From contig JAGVDZ010000148.1 of assembly GCA_020058465.1 (NCBI GenBank), positions 1 through 6,122 on the forward strand: DNA of 6,122 nt. Direction: 5' to 3'. The stretch is from Parachlamydiales bacterium. Lineage in GTDB: Bacteria > Chlamydiota > Chlamydiia > Chlamydiales > SM23-39. Under the pieces are notes generated by a model. The model searched no databases and was not told the DNA's origin. It was given only the letters and a program-made list of their open reading frames with translations. Made by a program: the position numbers and the translations under genes. The first letter of the stretch is position 1. Each line of letters starts with the position of its first letter. Positions 5,589 through 6,122 of this stretch are shown piece by piece.

Positions 5589-6122
5589 TCATGGGTTGAG
5601 GAGGGCCGAGGTTTTAAAATGGGTCTTGGCAACGAAATGGAGGGGATCCCTCCCCTCCTCGAGGACAAATTTCTGAGCCGCCTGGATTACAGGTTGGCCT
5701 GCCCCCTTGGGGAAGATCCGGTTCCACTCTTTGCCGAGGGTTTCAAGCCCTTGGACGAAAGAAGCCCTCGCTAGGATCGAAGCTGCAGCCACGACAGGGT
5801 CTTGTTCCGCTTTTGTCCGCTGCTTTAGGTGGATGGAGAGTTTTTTTTGCTTTAAGAAACTCTCCATGAGCTCTGGAAAAGCAAATTGGTCCAAAAGAGC
5901 CTCTTGACATCCAGTTTTGTCGACAAGATCTGAGAGTGCTTGTAGATGAGCCCAGCCAAGAAGGCGATTGAGGTTGCGGAACTTTTCGTAGAGGCGGTTA
6001 TAGGTCTCTGGGAATAGTACGATCTCTTTTGAGATAAATGCTTTTCGAATAAGGTCGGCTAGTTGAAAAACTCTGAGGTCGGAAAGATTTTTACTGTCCT
6101 CGACACGCCAGGCGATCAGTTG
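5589..6122 (-). CDS. rnhC: Ribonuclease HIII, C-terminal 177 residues (5' end outside window)
   Basis: RNase HIII cleaves RNA in RNA:DNA hybrids, removing R-loops and primers. The open frame runs off the right edge, so only the C-terminal part is present, roughly 60 percent of a typical protein of about 300 residues. Within the fragment, VEDSKNLSD (7-15) matches the conserved V.DSK.L.D motif. ALLDQFA (75-81) carries the third catalytic acid (Asp78). TKAE (103-106) carries the fourth (Glu106), and PVVAAASILARASF (109-122) follows as in the family. FPKGAG (137-142) and AKTHFKTSALL (165-175) are the usual C-terminal motifs that separate HIII from HII. The N-terminal substrate-binding domain and the first two catalytic acids (GSDE motif) must lie beyond position 6122. 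The TGA is at 5591-5589. The gene is upstream of recN in the same direction with a 127-bp gap. Confidence 0.92.
   Translation of the reverse strand, partial: QLIAWRVEDSKNLSDLRVFQLADLIRKAFISKEIVLFPETYNRLYEKFRNLNRLLGWAHLQALSDLVDKTGCQEALLDQFAFPELMESFLKQKKLSIHLKQRTKAEQDPVVAAASILARASFVQGLETLGKEWNRIFPKGAGQPVIQAAQKFVLEEGRDPLHFVAKTHFKTSALLNP

Noticed and set aside
5707..5907. Plus-strand open frame opposite rnhC
   Set aside because: It is antisense to conserved RNase HIII motifs and has no recognisable product.

Overview
The window looks like part of a chromosome from a Gram-negative bacterium, most likely a member of the Chlamydiae (an environmental or Parachlamydia-like lineage). This is an inference. 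It rests on the pairing of an RNase HIII gene, an enzyme found mainly in Firmicutes, Chlamydiae and a few other groups, with a signal-peptide-bearing outer-membrane beta-barrel protein, which excludes Firmicutes. A divergent RecN and moderate base composition with AT-rich intergenic DNA also fit. No rRNA, tRNA, CRISPR array or intact insertion sequence is visible.

Layout. Bases 1-126 are an unusual imperfect palindrome spanning the whole stretch: a non-coding, foldback or MITE-like element just beyond the 3' end of the first gene. On the minus strand, 145-1644 encodes a 14-helix major facilitator transporter of the DHA2 type. A 214-bp, very AT-rich divergent region with three short dyads (1645-1858) separates it from two plus-strand genes. 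These are a Yip1-like membrane protein (1859-2461) and a small exported protein with a PsbP/Mog1-like look (2498-3073), probably one operon. The second runs convergently into, and overlaps by 62 bp, a minus-strand gene for an outer-membrane beta-barrel protein (3012-3917). That gene shares a 4-bp ATGA overlap with the upstream recN-like gene (3914-5461). RecN here is shorter than usual and its Q-loop and ABC signature motif depart from the family. Upstream of recN lies a 127-bp gap with a 25-bp perfect palindrome directly behind a good extended -10 promoter. Before that is the 3' part of an RNase HIII gene, which runs off the right edge of the window.

Functional links. RNase HIII (removal of RNA:DNA hybrids) and RecN (double-strand break repair) are both genome-maintenance proteins and lie in the same direction. 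The beta-barrel gene is translationally tied to recN but has no obvious repair role. The Yip1-like and exported proteins are both envelope proteins of unknown function. The window reads as ordinary chromosome with a few non-coding structures worth a closer look: the 126-bp palindrome, the recN dyad, and the divergent AT-rich control region. I do not see convincing evidence of a wholly new multi-gene system.
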